Positions 1 through 7,827 are shown, counted from the first letter of the stretch. The stretch: 12,141 nucleotides of DNA from an uncultured Treponema sp. (GCA_938045195.1 CALINC010000137.1:1-12141), one strand, 5' to 3'. A program made the numbers and translations. The notes: generated by a model from the letters alone, not told the origin.

Positions 1-81
1 TGTATGATCAATGATGATTACTTATTTTCCGTTTTACAACTTTTGTGATGCGGTTTGTCATGTAATGTCAATACATTAAGA

Positions 82-110
82 TTGACAGATAAAGTAATTT
101 GCTGTACAAT
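82..110 (+). promoter_or_regulatory. gap promoter (sigma-70 type)
   Basis: A perfect -35 hexamer TTGACA (82-87) is separated by 17 bases from a near-perfect -10 hexamer TACAAT (105-110). The predicted transcription start is near 117, which leaves a 5' leader of about 25 bases before the gap start codon. The AGGAG at 132-136 is the gap ribosome binding site. No operator-like palindrome is obvious between promoter and gene, so strong constitutive expression is the simplest reading, as expected for a glycolytic enzyme. Confidence 0.85.
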
Positions 111-141
111 AAAATAAATTCATTATAAAATAGGAGTTTGT

Positions 142-1191
142 ATGAAAGTAGCTATCAACGGATTCGGAAGAATCGGAAGGCTTGTTTTTCAAGCATTAGT
201 AAATCAGGATTTGCTCGGAAAAGACAAATTCGATGTTGTTGCAGTGGTTGATCTTTCAACCGATGCTAAATATTTTGCGTATCAGTTAAAATATGATTCG
301 GTTCAAGGGAAGATGGATGCAAAAATCGGAACGGATGGTGAAGATGTTCTTGTTGTAAACGGTCATAAAATTAAATGTATTTCCGGTAAGGGTTTAAGTC
401 CTGTTCAATTACCATGGAAAGATTTAGGCATTGATGTTGTTATTGAGAGTACCGGCATTTATACGAATGAAAGGGCTTATGAACATATTGAAGCCGGCGC
501 AAAAAAGGTTATTATTACCGCTCCCGGAAAAAGCAAAGACGCAACAAAACCAATTAAGACGTTTGTTATGGGTGTGAACGAAAACGAATATAACCCGAAA
601 GAACATCATGTTGTTTCAAATGCAAGCTGCACAACAAATTGTTTAGCACCTGTTGTTCACGTGCTTTTAAAAGAAGGCTTTGGAATTGAAACGGGGCTTA
701 TGACGACAATTCACTCGTATACTGCGACACAAAAAACCGTTGACGGGGTTTCGCAAAAAGATTGGAGAGGGGGAAGGGCTGCTGCCGTTAATATTATTCC
801 GTCTACAACCGGTGCCGCAAAGGCTGTAGGTGAAGTACTTCCGTCAACAAAGGGAAAACTTACCGGCATGTCTTTTAGAGTTCCGACACCGACCGGTTCT
901 GTCGTTGATCTTACTATCAGAACCGAAAAAGATACCAGTATAGAAGAAATTGATGCCGCAATGAAAAAAGCTTCAGAATCTTATATGAAGAATATCTTGG
1001 GGTATTGCGATGAAGAAATTGTTTCGACGGACATTATTCATGATGAACGTTCTTCAATTTATGACAGCAAGGCTACGCTGCAAAATAACTTGCCGGGCGA
1101 AAAACGATTCTTTAAGCTTGTATCTTGGTATGATAATGAGTGGGGTTATTCAAATAGGGTAATCGACTTGCTTAAGTTTATAACAAAATAA
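142..1191 (+). CDS. gap: glyceraldehyde-3-phosphate dehydrogenase (type I)
   Basis: The 349-residue product is the glycolytic enzyme that oxidises and phosphorylates glyceraldehyde-3-phosphate to 1,3-bisphosphoglycerate with NAD+, in the cytoplasm as a tetramer. The N-terminal Rossmann fold shows the GFGRIGR nucleotide-binding loop (residues 7-13). An acidic residue, D37, ends the second strand, where NAD-preferring enzymes carry Asp. The catalytic motif ASCTTNC contains Cys163, and His191 in the HSYTATQ motif is the expected base. The C-terminal catalytic domain ends with the conserved WYDNEWGYSNR segment. The ATG at 142 has AGGAG six bases upstream and begins exactly at the family's MKVAINGFGRIGR start. 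The gene is intact, with its own promoter and terminator, so it is probably monocistronic. It converges on yebC. Confidence 0.98.
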   Translation: MKVAINGFGRIGRLVFQALVNQDLLGKDKFDVVAVVDLSTDAKYFAYQLKYDSVQGKMDAKIGTDGEDVLVVNGHKIKCISGKGLSPVQLPWKDLGIDVVIESTGIYTNERAYEHIEAGAKKVIITAPGKSKDATKPIKTFVMGVNENEYNPKEHHVVSNASCTTNCLAPVVHVLLKEGFGIETGLMTTIHSYTATQKTVDGVSQKDWRGGRAAAVNIIPSTTGAAKAVGEVLPSTKGKLTGMSFRVPTPTGSVVDLTIRTEKDTSIEEIDAAMKKASESYMKNILGYCDEEIVSTDIIHDERSSIYDSKATLQNNLPGEKRFFKLVSWYDNEWGYSNRVIDLLKFITK

Positions 1192-1222
1192 AGCGGACGA
1201 AAAGTATCTTTCGTAAATGCTT

Positions 1223-1257
1223 AAAAAACCTTGCTTCAAAAGGAGCAAGGTTTTTTT
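1223..1257. terminator. bidirectional rho-independent terminator between gap and yebC
   Basis: The arms CCTTGCT (1229-1235) and AGCAAGG (1244-1250) enclose an eight-base loop. The stem is extended by A6 on the left (1223-1228) and T7 on the right (1251-1257). It therefore ends in a T-tract when transcribed from either strand. It lies 30 bases after the gap stop codon and 9 bases after the yebC stop codon in the opposite direction, so it can serve both convergent genes. Confidence 0.92.
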
Positions 1258-1266
1258 ATTAGCGTT

Positions 1267-2010
1267 TTATTCCGGCATTTCAAAACCGTCGGGGATTTCT
1301 ATATTTGAAGAGACCGTTTGAACATCTTCATCTTCTTCAAGTTTATCTATCATTTTTAAGGCTTTTTGAGTTGTTTCGTTATCGAGGGTAACATAAGTAT
1401 CGGGAACCATGGATACGGCGGCAGATATCGATTCAAATCCTTTGGCTTGCAAGGCTTCAAGTACGGAAGCAAAATCATTGGGGTCTGTTGTAACGGTGAT
1501 AACGCCGTCTTCAGTAGAAATGTCTTCGGCTCCGGCTTCCAAAGCAACTTCCATAATATCTTCTTCACTTACTTTTTCGGCATCATATTCAATAACGCCT
1601 TTTCTATTAAACATATATGCAACAGAACCTGTAGCTCCTAAGTTTCCGCCGCTTTTTGTAAAGATATTGCGGACGCTTGCAGCCGATCTATTCTTATTAT
1701 CGGTTAAAACTTCAACCAAAACGGCAACGCCGCCGGGAGCATAACCTTCATACAAAAGCTCTTCATAGTTTACGGCACCGAGCTCGCCGGTGCCTTTTTT
1801 AATTGCTCTTTCAATGTTGTCTTTAGGCATATTTGCCGCACGAGCTTTTAATACTGCGGTTCTAAGTCTTGGGTTTGTAGCCGTATCGCCGCCGCCCATT
1901 TTTGCTGCAATCGAAATTTCTTTAATGAATTTGGTAAACAGCTGACCGCGTTTTGCATCGGCTGCTCCTTTAGCGTGTTTAATTGTTGCCCATTTACTGT
2001 GTCCTGACAT
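1267..2010 (-). CDS. yebC: YebC/TACO1-family protein
   Basis: The 247-residue product opens with the family signature MSGHSKWATIKHAKGAADAKRGQ and continues with FTKFIKEISIAAKMGG, NPRLRTAV and the NMPKDNIERAIKKGTG block. This is the usual YebC length and domain order. The family was long annotated as a DNA-binding transcriptional regulator. More recent work on bacterial YebC and mitochondrial TACO1 points to helping ribosomes through proline-rich stretches; the sequence alone does not decide between these. The start is fixed by the signature and by AAGGAG (complement of 2016-2021). The acidic C-terminus (KLEEDEDVQTV) is typical. The gene has its own strong promoter and converges on gap. It is the last core gene before the accessory region. 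Confidence 0.96.
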   Translation of the reverse strand: MSGHSKWATIKHAKGAADAKRGQLFTKFIKEISIAAKMGGGDTATNPRLRTAVLKARAANMPKDNIERAIKKGTGELGAVNYEELLYEGYAPGGVAVLVEVLTDNKNRSAASVRNIFTKSGGNLGATGSVAYMFNRKGVIEYDAEKVSEEDIMEVALEAGAEDISTEDGVITVTTDPNDFASVLEALQAKGFESISAAVSMVPDTYVTLDNETTQKALKMIDKLEEDEDVQTVSSNIEIPDGFEMPE

Positions 2011-2050
2011 GAAAACTCCTTAAATATTACTGTGTTGAAAATAGGATATT

Positions 2051-2079
2051 ATTCTACAAAAAAAAGAAAAGTATGTCAA
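2051..2079 (-). promoter_or_regulatory. yebC promoter (sigma-70 type)
   Basis: On the minus strand TTGACA (complement of 2074-2079) is followed after 17 bases by TAGAAT (complement of 2051-2056). The spacer is very pyrimidine-rich on that strand. Transcription would start near 2044, giving a leader of about 35 bases before the yebC ATG at 2010. This is the same promoter architecture as the gap promoter. Confidence 0.82.
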
Positions 2080-2117
2080 CAGTTATGAGAATAATTTTTT
2101 TATGTAAGTAATCAAAA

Positions 2118-2348
2118 TTAAGCGACAGTATGTGAGTATTTAATGAACAGGCTCTTTCCGACTGCCGCTAAAATTCGATTAGCGGCATAGAAAAGCGTGT
2201 CAGTACTGGCATAGTCCTTTGGTCTTATCCATTTTCCCTTTAATATCCTCAAAAGCATTTCAGCAATATTCAAGTGCGGGAAGTATGGGGGCAGGTAAAA
2301 AAGGAAAAGTCCCCTACTATAATAAATAATGTCATTTAGTATCTCCAA
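2118..2348 (-). pseudogene. IS630-family transposase, C-terminal remnant
   Basis: About 60 residues resemble the C-terminal end of IS630-type DDE transposases. There is FYLPPYFPHLNIAE, where the final Glu (about residue 30 of this reading frame) would be the third acidic residue of the DDE triad, then MLLRILKGKWIRPKDY, TDTLFYAANR and GKSLFIKYSH. IS630 enzymes are usually 300 or more residues, so the N-terminal DNA-binding domain and the first two catalytic Asp residues are missing. The usual Trp after the Glu (MLW) reads MLL here. The first dozen residues (MEILNDIIYYSR) do not look like transposase and probably come from the neighbouring sequence at a junction near 2310. No terminal inverted repeats could be recognised. 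This is an inactive scrap between yebC and the first attC-like site. The stretch 2349-2412 holds nothing else recognisable. Confidence 0.75.
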
Positions 2349-2412
2349 TTAATAAAATTTATCAATATACTAAAATTATATGTTTGATATGAAATATATT
2401 AGCATATAGTCC

Positions 2413-2478
2413 ATCTAACATCGTTTTAAATCGCAACACAGCTTGTCTGCGTTGTCGGCTTTGAAAACTGTGTTATGT
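2413..2478 (-). other. attC-like integron recombination site (attC-B)
   Basis: Read on the minus strand, this 66-base site ends with GTTAGAT (complement of 2413-2419), a perfect GTTRRRY core. It begins with ACATAAC (complement of 2472-2478), one mismatch from RYYYAAC. Between them lies an imperfect palindrome. The outer arms are AACACAGTTTTCAAA against a partner in 2419-2431. The inner arms CAACGCAG and CTGTGTTG surround a five-base loop, with unpaired bases on one arm, as in attC hairpins. The TAA stop codon of the helicase gene falls inside the first core, as is common for the last gene of a cassette. The call rests on structure and on the match in orientation and flank with the site at 5717-5802. 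Confidence 0.65.
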
Positions 2479-5085
2479 GTTATTATATATAATATTTTCA
2501 GTTTTATCTATTTTTATATTTTTTAAGCAGTCTATAATTTTTTCCTTTTCTCCGCTTCCTGTCGTAGATAAACGAAGTAGAGGAATATTGCAAATTTTAA
2601 GTATATGATTCTTTAACATATCTCTTTCAGACTGTTGAGTGCCTTTTTTATGATATTTATGACCATCAACTTCAATTGAAAGAAGCGGTTCTTTTGTAAT
2701 CTTGTTGTAAATCAAAAAATCAATATGTGTCCAGCTTTTTAAAGCATAAGACTTTTCTTCTTCACTTAAAGCATTATAACATGACGAATTTATAATATCT
2801 GCCATTGGCTGTTCAAAAATTACTCCAAGTTCCTTAAACTCGTCAAGTTTTAATATTTCGCATATTAAATTGTACATAAGATTTTCAGAATCGTATTTTG
2901 AAATTTTATTTATTTTTGAAAGATATTCAAATTTCTTTTTTGTATATTGAGAATAAAGGTAATCAAATACAGAATTTACCTTGCTTTCTGTAATTTCGCA
3001 GTTATTGTACTGAATATAAGAGATTAAATCAGTCAGATTTTTGTCTTTTGGCTGTTCATTTCCCGAGATTACTATGCAGAGTTTTGTTTTTGCACGGGAA
3101 ATAGCAACATTCAATAAATTTGCATCATCTGCAAAATTTGTAATCTTATCATCTGTCGTAGAAATAATAATTACATCTTTTTCCCTTCCTTGAAATTTAT
3201 GAACTGTATCTGATTGAATATCAGCAATATTTTTTGAAATAAGATTTGTTTGGTCTCTGTATGGAGCTATTATACCAATTTCACCATTGTCGATTTCTGA
3301 CAGATTCGGCAGAATTTCCTTTTTAATAACATCTACTTGCCTTTGATTTTCATGTCCTCGACAATGATTTCCAACATTTGTCTTATATAGTTTTAGGACA
3401 TCTTTTTCATCGTTATCGGTTGTCATAATGAGGAGTTGATTATCGTAAAATTTTTGATTGCAGAAATTTATGATTTTAGGATGACAGCGATAATGCTCGC
3501 GAAGCAAAGTTTGCGGAATATTAGGCAAGAGTTCTTCAAGGGAAGATAAAAAACTATGATTTGAAAAATCATAAGCTGAGTTTATTTTATACTCCGAAAA
3601 AATTTCATTTGCTTTCTTTTTATCTAAAGTTGTAACAACATTCGGAAGTTGTTTTTTATCGCCAACAATAACAATATTTTTTGCACAAGAAAGTGCCAAT
3701 GCACCTGTAGAAACATCAACTTGTGAAGCTTCGTCCATAATAAGATAATCGAACAGAAAATCTTGAGAAAAATAAGGCAAGCAACTTCTTGATGAAAATG
3801 TCGTACTCAAAACAATTGGATATTCTTGATAGACTCCACTTTCAGCTCTGTCTAAATCTTTAGCGGAGAATAATTTTCTATTTTCGTTTTTACCATATCG
3901 TTTATTGATTCTATGACGAAGATAATCAAGAGAAGATTTGTAAAAATTATCCACATCGAAAGTTTTTTTCAGTTCTTCCTTTTCTGTGATTTCATTTTTT
4001 AATTCTTGTATTCGGTTTTTATAATACAATTCTTTTAACAGTGAAATTACAGAATTTGGGGCTGTTTTCCAAAATTTATAAGTACCAATATGATATTTGA
4101 AAAATAGTTTAAACTTTGAAAAAAATCCGAGAGAATCGTTCTTATCAAGTTCGTATTGAATATTTTGCCATAACTCCATTATTTCATCTGACGGCATTAT
4201 GGACAATTTTTTGCTTGAAGAAAAGTTTTGATGTTCATTTGAAAAAGAAAAATGTTTATATTCAGTTTCTAACTCGTCAAGTTCCTGTTTAAGTTTTGCT
4301 TCTTGTTCTTGATACTTAAAAAGCGATTTTAGTATTTCAAATGATTTTGTAAGATTGTCAAATAATGAAGATTCATTTTGGTCTATCTTCCATGTTCGCA
4401 TCTCATCTGGATATTCTTCTTTTTGATTTTGCAGAAAGTCAGTAATATTTTCACTTTTTCCAAGCGGAGCTACTATAAAATCAAGATTATATTTTTTAGA
4501 AGAAAGTTTTTCGTAAACATTTTCAATAGCAGAATTATTGTTCGAAACGACAAGTATTGTTTTGTTCAAAATAAGAAGATTCGCAATAATATTCAAGATG
4601 GTTTGCGTTTTCCCTGTTCCAGGTGGACCTTGAATTATGCTGAATGAATTTTCAAGAGCATTTGTTACGGCTTTAAATTGACTATTATTGCAGCCAAAAG
4701 GAAAAATAGGGTGAGCAACACCATTCCATTTTATTTTCTTTCCTTCGGGATCCAAATAAAATGCTAACGCAGAATCAGTATTTATAAGACGCACTATATC
4801 ATAATTTTTTACAAGAATTTTCTCGCCGTCATCGTTTTTCATTTCGCTCAAAGAAGCAATGTTTTTAAGATAGTCAAAAACAGTTCTCGTGTGCTCTTCC
4901 GAAACAATTACGTTTCTAATAATTTTTACATTTTCTGGCTTATAATGAAAAACTCGATCAGAATTTTCAAAAGTTATGAGATAAACATTTTTTATATCGT
5001 CAAACTGGATTCGTTTGATTTGGCGAGTTTTATCCTGCTTGCCATTTTTATCAGTAAGATAAATTATGCCTTGATTTGGGTTCAT
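2473..5085 (-). CDS. SF1 (Upf1/Dna2-like) helicase with C-terminal DUF2726-like PD-(D/E)XK nuclease domain
   Basis: This is an 870-residue fusion. The helicase motifs in order are Walker A GPPGTGKT (153-160), Walker B DEAS (451-454), GDKKQLP (475-481), LREHYRCHP (528-536), VHKFQGREKDVII (628-640) and NVAISRAKTKL (659-669). Together these define the Upf1/Dna2/IGHMBP2 branch of superfamily 1. A roughly 220-residue charged, probably coiled-coil insertion lies between Walker A and B. The C-terminal 130 residues match the DUF2726 pattern: HIDF (Asp789), then SIEVDGHKYH (Glu805, Asp807), then QQSERDMLK and IPLLRLS, a Vsr/DUF559-like nuclease fold with its acidic residues present. The protein probably unwinds and cuts nucleic acid in the cytoplasm. 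The start at 5085 has no clear Shine-Dalgarno sequence, but the upstream gene ends nine bases earlier, so translation may be coupled. The stop lies inside an attC-like site. A phage- or plasmid-defence role is a guess from family and location. Confidence 0.88.
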   Translation of the reverse strand: MNPNQGIIYLTDKNGKQDKTRQIKRIQFDDIKNVYLITFENSDRVFHYKPENVKIIRNVIVSEEHTRTVFDYLKNIASLSEMKNDDGEKILVKNYDIVRLINTDSALAFYLDPEGKKIKWNGVAHPIFPFGCNNSQFKAVTNALENSFSIIQGPPGTGKTQTILNIIANLLILNKTILVVSNNNSAIENVYEKLSSKKYNLDFIVAPLGKSENITDFLQNQKEEYPDEMRTWKIDQNESSLFDNLTKSFEILKSLFKYQEQEAKLKQELDELETEYKHFSFSNEHQNFSSSKKLSIMPSDEIMELWQNIQYELDKNDSLGFFSKFKLFFKYHIGTYKFWKTAPNSVISLLKELYYKNRIQELKNEITEKEELKKTFDVDNFYKSSLDYLRHRINKRYGKNENRKLFSAKDLDRAESGVYQEYPIVLSTTFSSRSCLPYFSQDFLFDYLIMDEASQVDVSTGALALSCAKNIVIVGDKKQLPNVVTTLDKKKANEIFSEYKINSAYDFSNHSFLSSLEELLPNIPQTLLREHYRCHPKIINFCNQKFYDNQLLIMTTDNDEKDVLKLYKTNVGNHCRGHENQRQVDVIKKEILPNLSEIDNGEIGIIAPYRDQTNLISKNIADIQSDTVHKFQGREKDVIIISTTDDKITNFADDANLLNVAISRAKTKLCIVISGNEQPKDKNLTDLISYIQYNNCEITESKVNSVFDYLYSQYTKKKFEYLSKINKISKYDSENLMYNLICEILKLDEFKELGVIFEQPMADIINSSCYNALSEEEKSYALKSWTHIDFLIYNKITKEPLLSIEVDGHKYHKKGTQQSERDMLKNHILKICNIPLLRLSTTGSGEKEKIIDCLKNIKIDKTENIIYNNT

Positions 5086-5094
5086 AGTTTTGCT

Positions 5095-5679
5095 TTAGAA
5101 TACTGAATCTTGCTCATCTTCAACGGAATTTGCATTTTCAAAATAGTAATATAAAACCAAATGAGCATCTTCATAATGAAACGCATCATTGTCTGCAACA
5201 CAATCTAAGGCTACAGTTGATAAACCATCTGCTAATTCTGTTTTTTCACCCCAAATTGCTGAAAGTTGTCGAGCACCATCTTCTAAAGAACGAAACCAAT
5301 AATTATCGCCCTTCCATATAGATGAGGAATCAAGTTTATCTATAATTATTGGTCTACCGTAAGTTTTTGCAATTCTATCTTTTACAGTGTTAAAAGCATT
5401 TTGAATTTCAGTTCCATATTTATTACAAGTTACAGAATCTGAAATTGCACGTATTTGATACAAGCCTGTTTTTTCATTTATATATACAGTATAATAATAA
5501 AAAAAAGGATGTTTTTTTATAGGTTTAACAAGGTATATATCATCTTTTATAAAAGCAGGTTCTTCTTCACACTGTTCTGCAATTTCTTCTATTGTCATAC
5601 TCATTTTTAAACCAAATGGTGCAGCATAAATGAAAGTTGAAATCAATCCAAATAATAATGGAAAAAACAGTTTCTTCAT
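5095..5679 (-). CDS. small exported protein of unknown function
   Basis: The 194-residue product begins MKKLFFPLLFGLISTFIYA followed by APFGLKMSM. This is a classical signal peptide with a likely signal peptidase I cut around residues 19-20. There is no lipobox cysteine, so a periplasmic or secreted soluble protein is expected. The segment PFGLKMSMTIEEI directly after the cut resembles the start of other small exported proteins of treponemes, but I do not recognise a named family. The rest is a mixed alpha/beta sequence with several aromatic clusters (HPFFYYYTVY, VLYYYF) and an acidic tail. I chose the ATG at 5679 because GGAGG (complement of 5687-5691) sits seven bases upstream; an upstream GTG at 5718 would read through the attC boundary. 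It is the first gene of the cassette and lies nine bases before the helicase gene. Confidence 0.82.
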   Translation of the reverse strand: MKKLFFPLLFGLISTFIYAAPFGLKMSMTIEEIAEQCEEEPAFIKDDIYLVKPIKKHPFFYYYTVYINEKTGLYQIRAISDSVTCNKYGTEIQNAFNTVKDRIAKTYGRPIIIDKLDSSSIWKGDNYWFRSLEDGARQLSAIWGEKTELADGLSTVALDCVADNDAFHYEDAHLVLYYYFENANSVEDEQDSVF

Positions 5680-5716
5680 AATTTTACCTCCAAAAGTGCC
5701 CCAGTGCAGGCAGTCC

Positions 5717-5802
5717 ACCTAACGGGCGGCGGATAAACTGCAAGAAGCGAGAAAGCCTTTAGGCTTTTGAGCTTCGCCGTCAGCTTAATCCGCATGTCGG
5801 AC
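5717..5802 (-). other. attC-like integron recombination site (attC-A)
   Basis: On the minus strand this 86-base site starts with GTCCGAC (complement of 5796-5802), one base off RYYYAAC, and ends with GTTAGGT (complement of 5717-5723), a perfect GTTRRRY core. The inner arms GCGGATTAAGCTGA and GCAGTTTATCCGC pair imperfectly with single unpaired bases. The apex is a second hairpin, AAAGCC-TTTA-GGCTTT (5752-5767), flanked by AAGC/GCTT. This is the expected attC layout of short conserved cores, an imperfect stem with extrahelical bases and a variable terminal structure. The sequence immediately downstream (GGACT) is identical to that after the site at 2413-2478. Cleavage after the first G of GTTAGGT would make the exported-protein gene the first gene of the cassette. 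Confidence 0.72.
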
Positions 5803-5964
5803 AGCAGGCGGGTGTATTGTATGCCTATATCTTTCAGCGTATTTGATTAATCTGTCAGGAGGCGGCAAAAAATCATCAATTCTTTTAGATAATGATATTG
5901 ACTCAGCTACTTGTTTAGGGGCATCATTATATTCTATTTTCTTTATCCGAATGTTTTTCATCAT
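5785..5964 (-). pseudogene. short antitoxin-like reading frame truncated at the attC site
   Basis: The frame encodes about 59 residues beginning MMKNIRIKKIEYNDAPKQ. The stretch KKIEYNDAPK, then a helix, then IDDFLPPPDRLIK resembles, from memory, the N-terminal part of CopG/BrnA-like antitoxins of type II toxin-antitoxin pairs, which usually run to 90 or so residues with a second ribbon-helix-helix half. That second half is missing. The last 15 residues or so (HTIHPPAVRHAD) are translated from the attC-like site and its flank, and the TAA is inside its stem. No convincing ribosome binding site precedes either ATG (5964 or 5961), and no toxin partner is visible. It may be a broken antitoxin gene, or a genuine small cassette gene that uses the attC as its end. 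Confidence 0.45.
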
Positions 5965-6065
5965 ACAATATAGTTCTATTTTCAATTATATTCGTTATTT
6001 AGATAACTCTTCATATTTTAATTTTGTAAATTTCTTATGCCATTCCGTTGCTGTAATACAATTAA

Positions 6066-7688
6066 TTAGTAATTGTTCCCATTTCCAATATTTAGTACAT
6101 TTACATTAGTATTATCACCTAAGAATTTTTGTACGGTTTCATCATGAGAAATAATAATGACAATTTTGTTTTTAGATTTATTAAGCAGTTCGGTTAAAAT
6201 TGACTGAATAGCATGTATATCTAAATTGGCAAATGTTTCATCTAAAATAATTACATCTTTATTATTGATATTAAGCATAAGACGCGCTAGGGCAATCCTT
6301 TTTCTTTCTCCGCCGGAAACTTTATCGATTTCACTTGTGCCTATGTGTTGAGTTAAATCTTTAATACCTGTAACTTTTGCAGCGTATTCAATTCCTTCCG
6401 TAGAATAATTTTCGTTAAACAGCAAAATATTTTCTTTAACGCTTCCGTTAATTAAATAGATATTTTGCCGGACAATTCCTATTCTGCTTCTTAATGAGTT
6501 TTTATCGATATTTTCATAAGGGCAGTCATTAAAAAAGATTGTGCCTTGATAATCTATTTCTCCGAGCAGTGCATTGATTAAACTCGTTTTTCCCGCTCCG
6601 CTTTTACCGTTTATTATATAAACGGAATCTTTTTTAAATTCGCAGCTAAAATCGGTAAAGATGTTTTTACTATCGTATGTAACGGTAATATTATCGAGTT
6701 TGATAGTCTGTATGTTTTTACAAACCGCAGCATGTTCATTTTCTTTTTCTTCCGCCGCTTTAAAAAAATCATCAATCGGCTCTTTTAAGGCTTTAACGTC
6801 TTTTGAATATGTCCGTAATGCTAAAATACTATTAAACACAGAAGAATAATTCATTGAATACATATACATTGCCAATACGGTTCCCGTACTTACATCGGTT
6901 GAAATAAATGTTTTATAACAAATAATAATTGCAATACTTGCAAAATTTCCTATATATTTTAAATAGCGTGATTGAGAGCTGGTCAACATAAGAGAAATAT
7001 GAGATGAAATATATTTTTTATTGATGTTTTCCAAATGTTTAAAAAACCCGTTATATGACGCATAATATTTTAAATCAAAGTTTCCGTATACTGCATCTTT
7101 TGCTAAAGCCATAACTTCCGTATAATCAGTTCTTTCGCGTGTTCTATCCTTAGCGATCTTATCAATAAGTTTTTTACTGATAAAATAAAAGAGTACATAC
7201 CATAAAATTGTCATTGTTCCCAATTTGTAATCCAAAAGCAAAACAAATGACAATAGAGTAATTACTTTGATAAGTGTACTGATTGCTATAAAATACTGTT
7301 TAATTATTGCTTCTTTTAGTTGTTGAATGTCACTTGTTGCCATTCGAGATAATTCATCGGGGTTCATGTTAGAAAATACTTGTTTGCTGCTATTTAAAAC
7401 TATCATTAAAAATTCTCGTAATAATTCCAATCCGATACCGTTTGTAAATTTCCAATAATATTTATCGGCAAAATAATCGGAAAAATACTGTACAAAACCG
7501 GCTAGTATCAATCCTCCCGCAAGCAGTAAAATTATTACAGGCGGACTTTCAAGAAAATTGTCGGATATAAATTTTATAAGTGTAGGAATCCCTTGCGACA
7601 GCAGTTGTGCAATTATCATAAAACATGTAATGAGTAATAATTCTTTTTTCTTTGATAGTATTAAATTAAGTATTGACATATTCTTCAA
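6066..7688 (-). CDS. ABC exporter, membrane and ATPase domains fused (peptide-export type)
   Basis: The product of up to 540 residues has an N-terminal membrane domain of about six helices (roughly 18-40, 50-70, 131-152, 157-172, 247-262, 268-290). The cytoplasmic ATPase domain shows Walker A GKSGAGKT (361-368), Q-loop Gln408, signature VSGGE (457-461), Walker B VIILDE (479-484, ending Asp483-Glu484) and the switch His515 in ISHD. The motifs are complete, so as a homodimer it should be an active exporter. There is no N-terminal C39 peptidase domain, so it would not trim a double-glycine leader itself. The start is uncertain: TTG at 7688 gives MKNMSIL, and ATG at 7679 gives MSILNL with only a weak GGAA upstream. 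It is the last gene of an apparent operon behind the heptad-cysteine peptide and a small membrane protein, and I infer that it exports that peptide. Lipid or drug export cannot be excluded. Confidence 0.9.
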   Translation of the reverse strand: MKNMSILNLILSKKKELLLITCFMIIAQLLSQGIPTLIKFISDNFLESPPVIILLLAGGLILAGFVQYFSDYFADKYYWKFTNGIGLELLREFLMIVLNSSKQVFSNMNPDELSRMATSDIQQLKEAIIKQYFIAISTLIKVITLLSFVLLLDYKLGTMTILWYVLFYFISKKLIDKIAKDRTRERTDYTEVMALAKDAVYGNFDLKYYASYNGFFKHLENINKKYISSHISLMLTSSQSRYLKYIGNFASIAIIICYKTFISTDVSTGTVLAMYMYSMNYSSVFNSILALRTYSKDVKALKEPIDDFFKAAEEKENEHAAVCKNIQTIKLDNITVTYDSKNIFTDFSCEFKKDSVYIINGKSGAGKTSLINALLGEIDYQGTIFFNDCPYENIDKNSLRSRIGIVRQNIYLINGSVKENILLFNENYSTEGIEYAAKVTGIKDLTQHIGTSEIDKVSGGERKRIALARLMLNINNKDVIILDETFANLDIHAIQSILTELLNKSKNKIVIIISHDETVQKFLGDNTNVNVLNIGNGNNY

Positions 7689-7827
7689 TTTCCATTATAT
7701 ATTTATATCATATTATTTAAAATCCAGTAACGATTAGTTTTCATTTTTTTATTTGTTATAAGAATATCCTTACAAAAAGAAAGATAGGAACAAGATATTC
7801 AATAATAAACATTATATTTTGAAAATT

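Noticed and set aside
1366..1744. Open frames on the plus strand opposite yebC
   Set aside because: They are antisense to a well-conserved gene, lack ribosome binding sites and show low-complexity Ser/Thr-rich products.
2340..2400. Minus-strand promoter with TATAAT near the transposase scrap
   Set aside because: The -10-like box has no acceptable -35 partner at 16-18 bases, and the region is so AT-rich that chance matches are expected.
4378..5106. Plus-strand frames inside the helicase gene
   Set aside because: They are antisense to a continuous gene with all helicase motifs and lack any start signal.
5680..5718. Upstream GTG start (5718) giving a 207-residue version of the exported protein
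   Set aside because: It would translate the attC flank and place non-signal residues before MKKLFF. The ATG at 5679 has a GGAGG at the right distance and begins the signal peptide.
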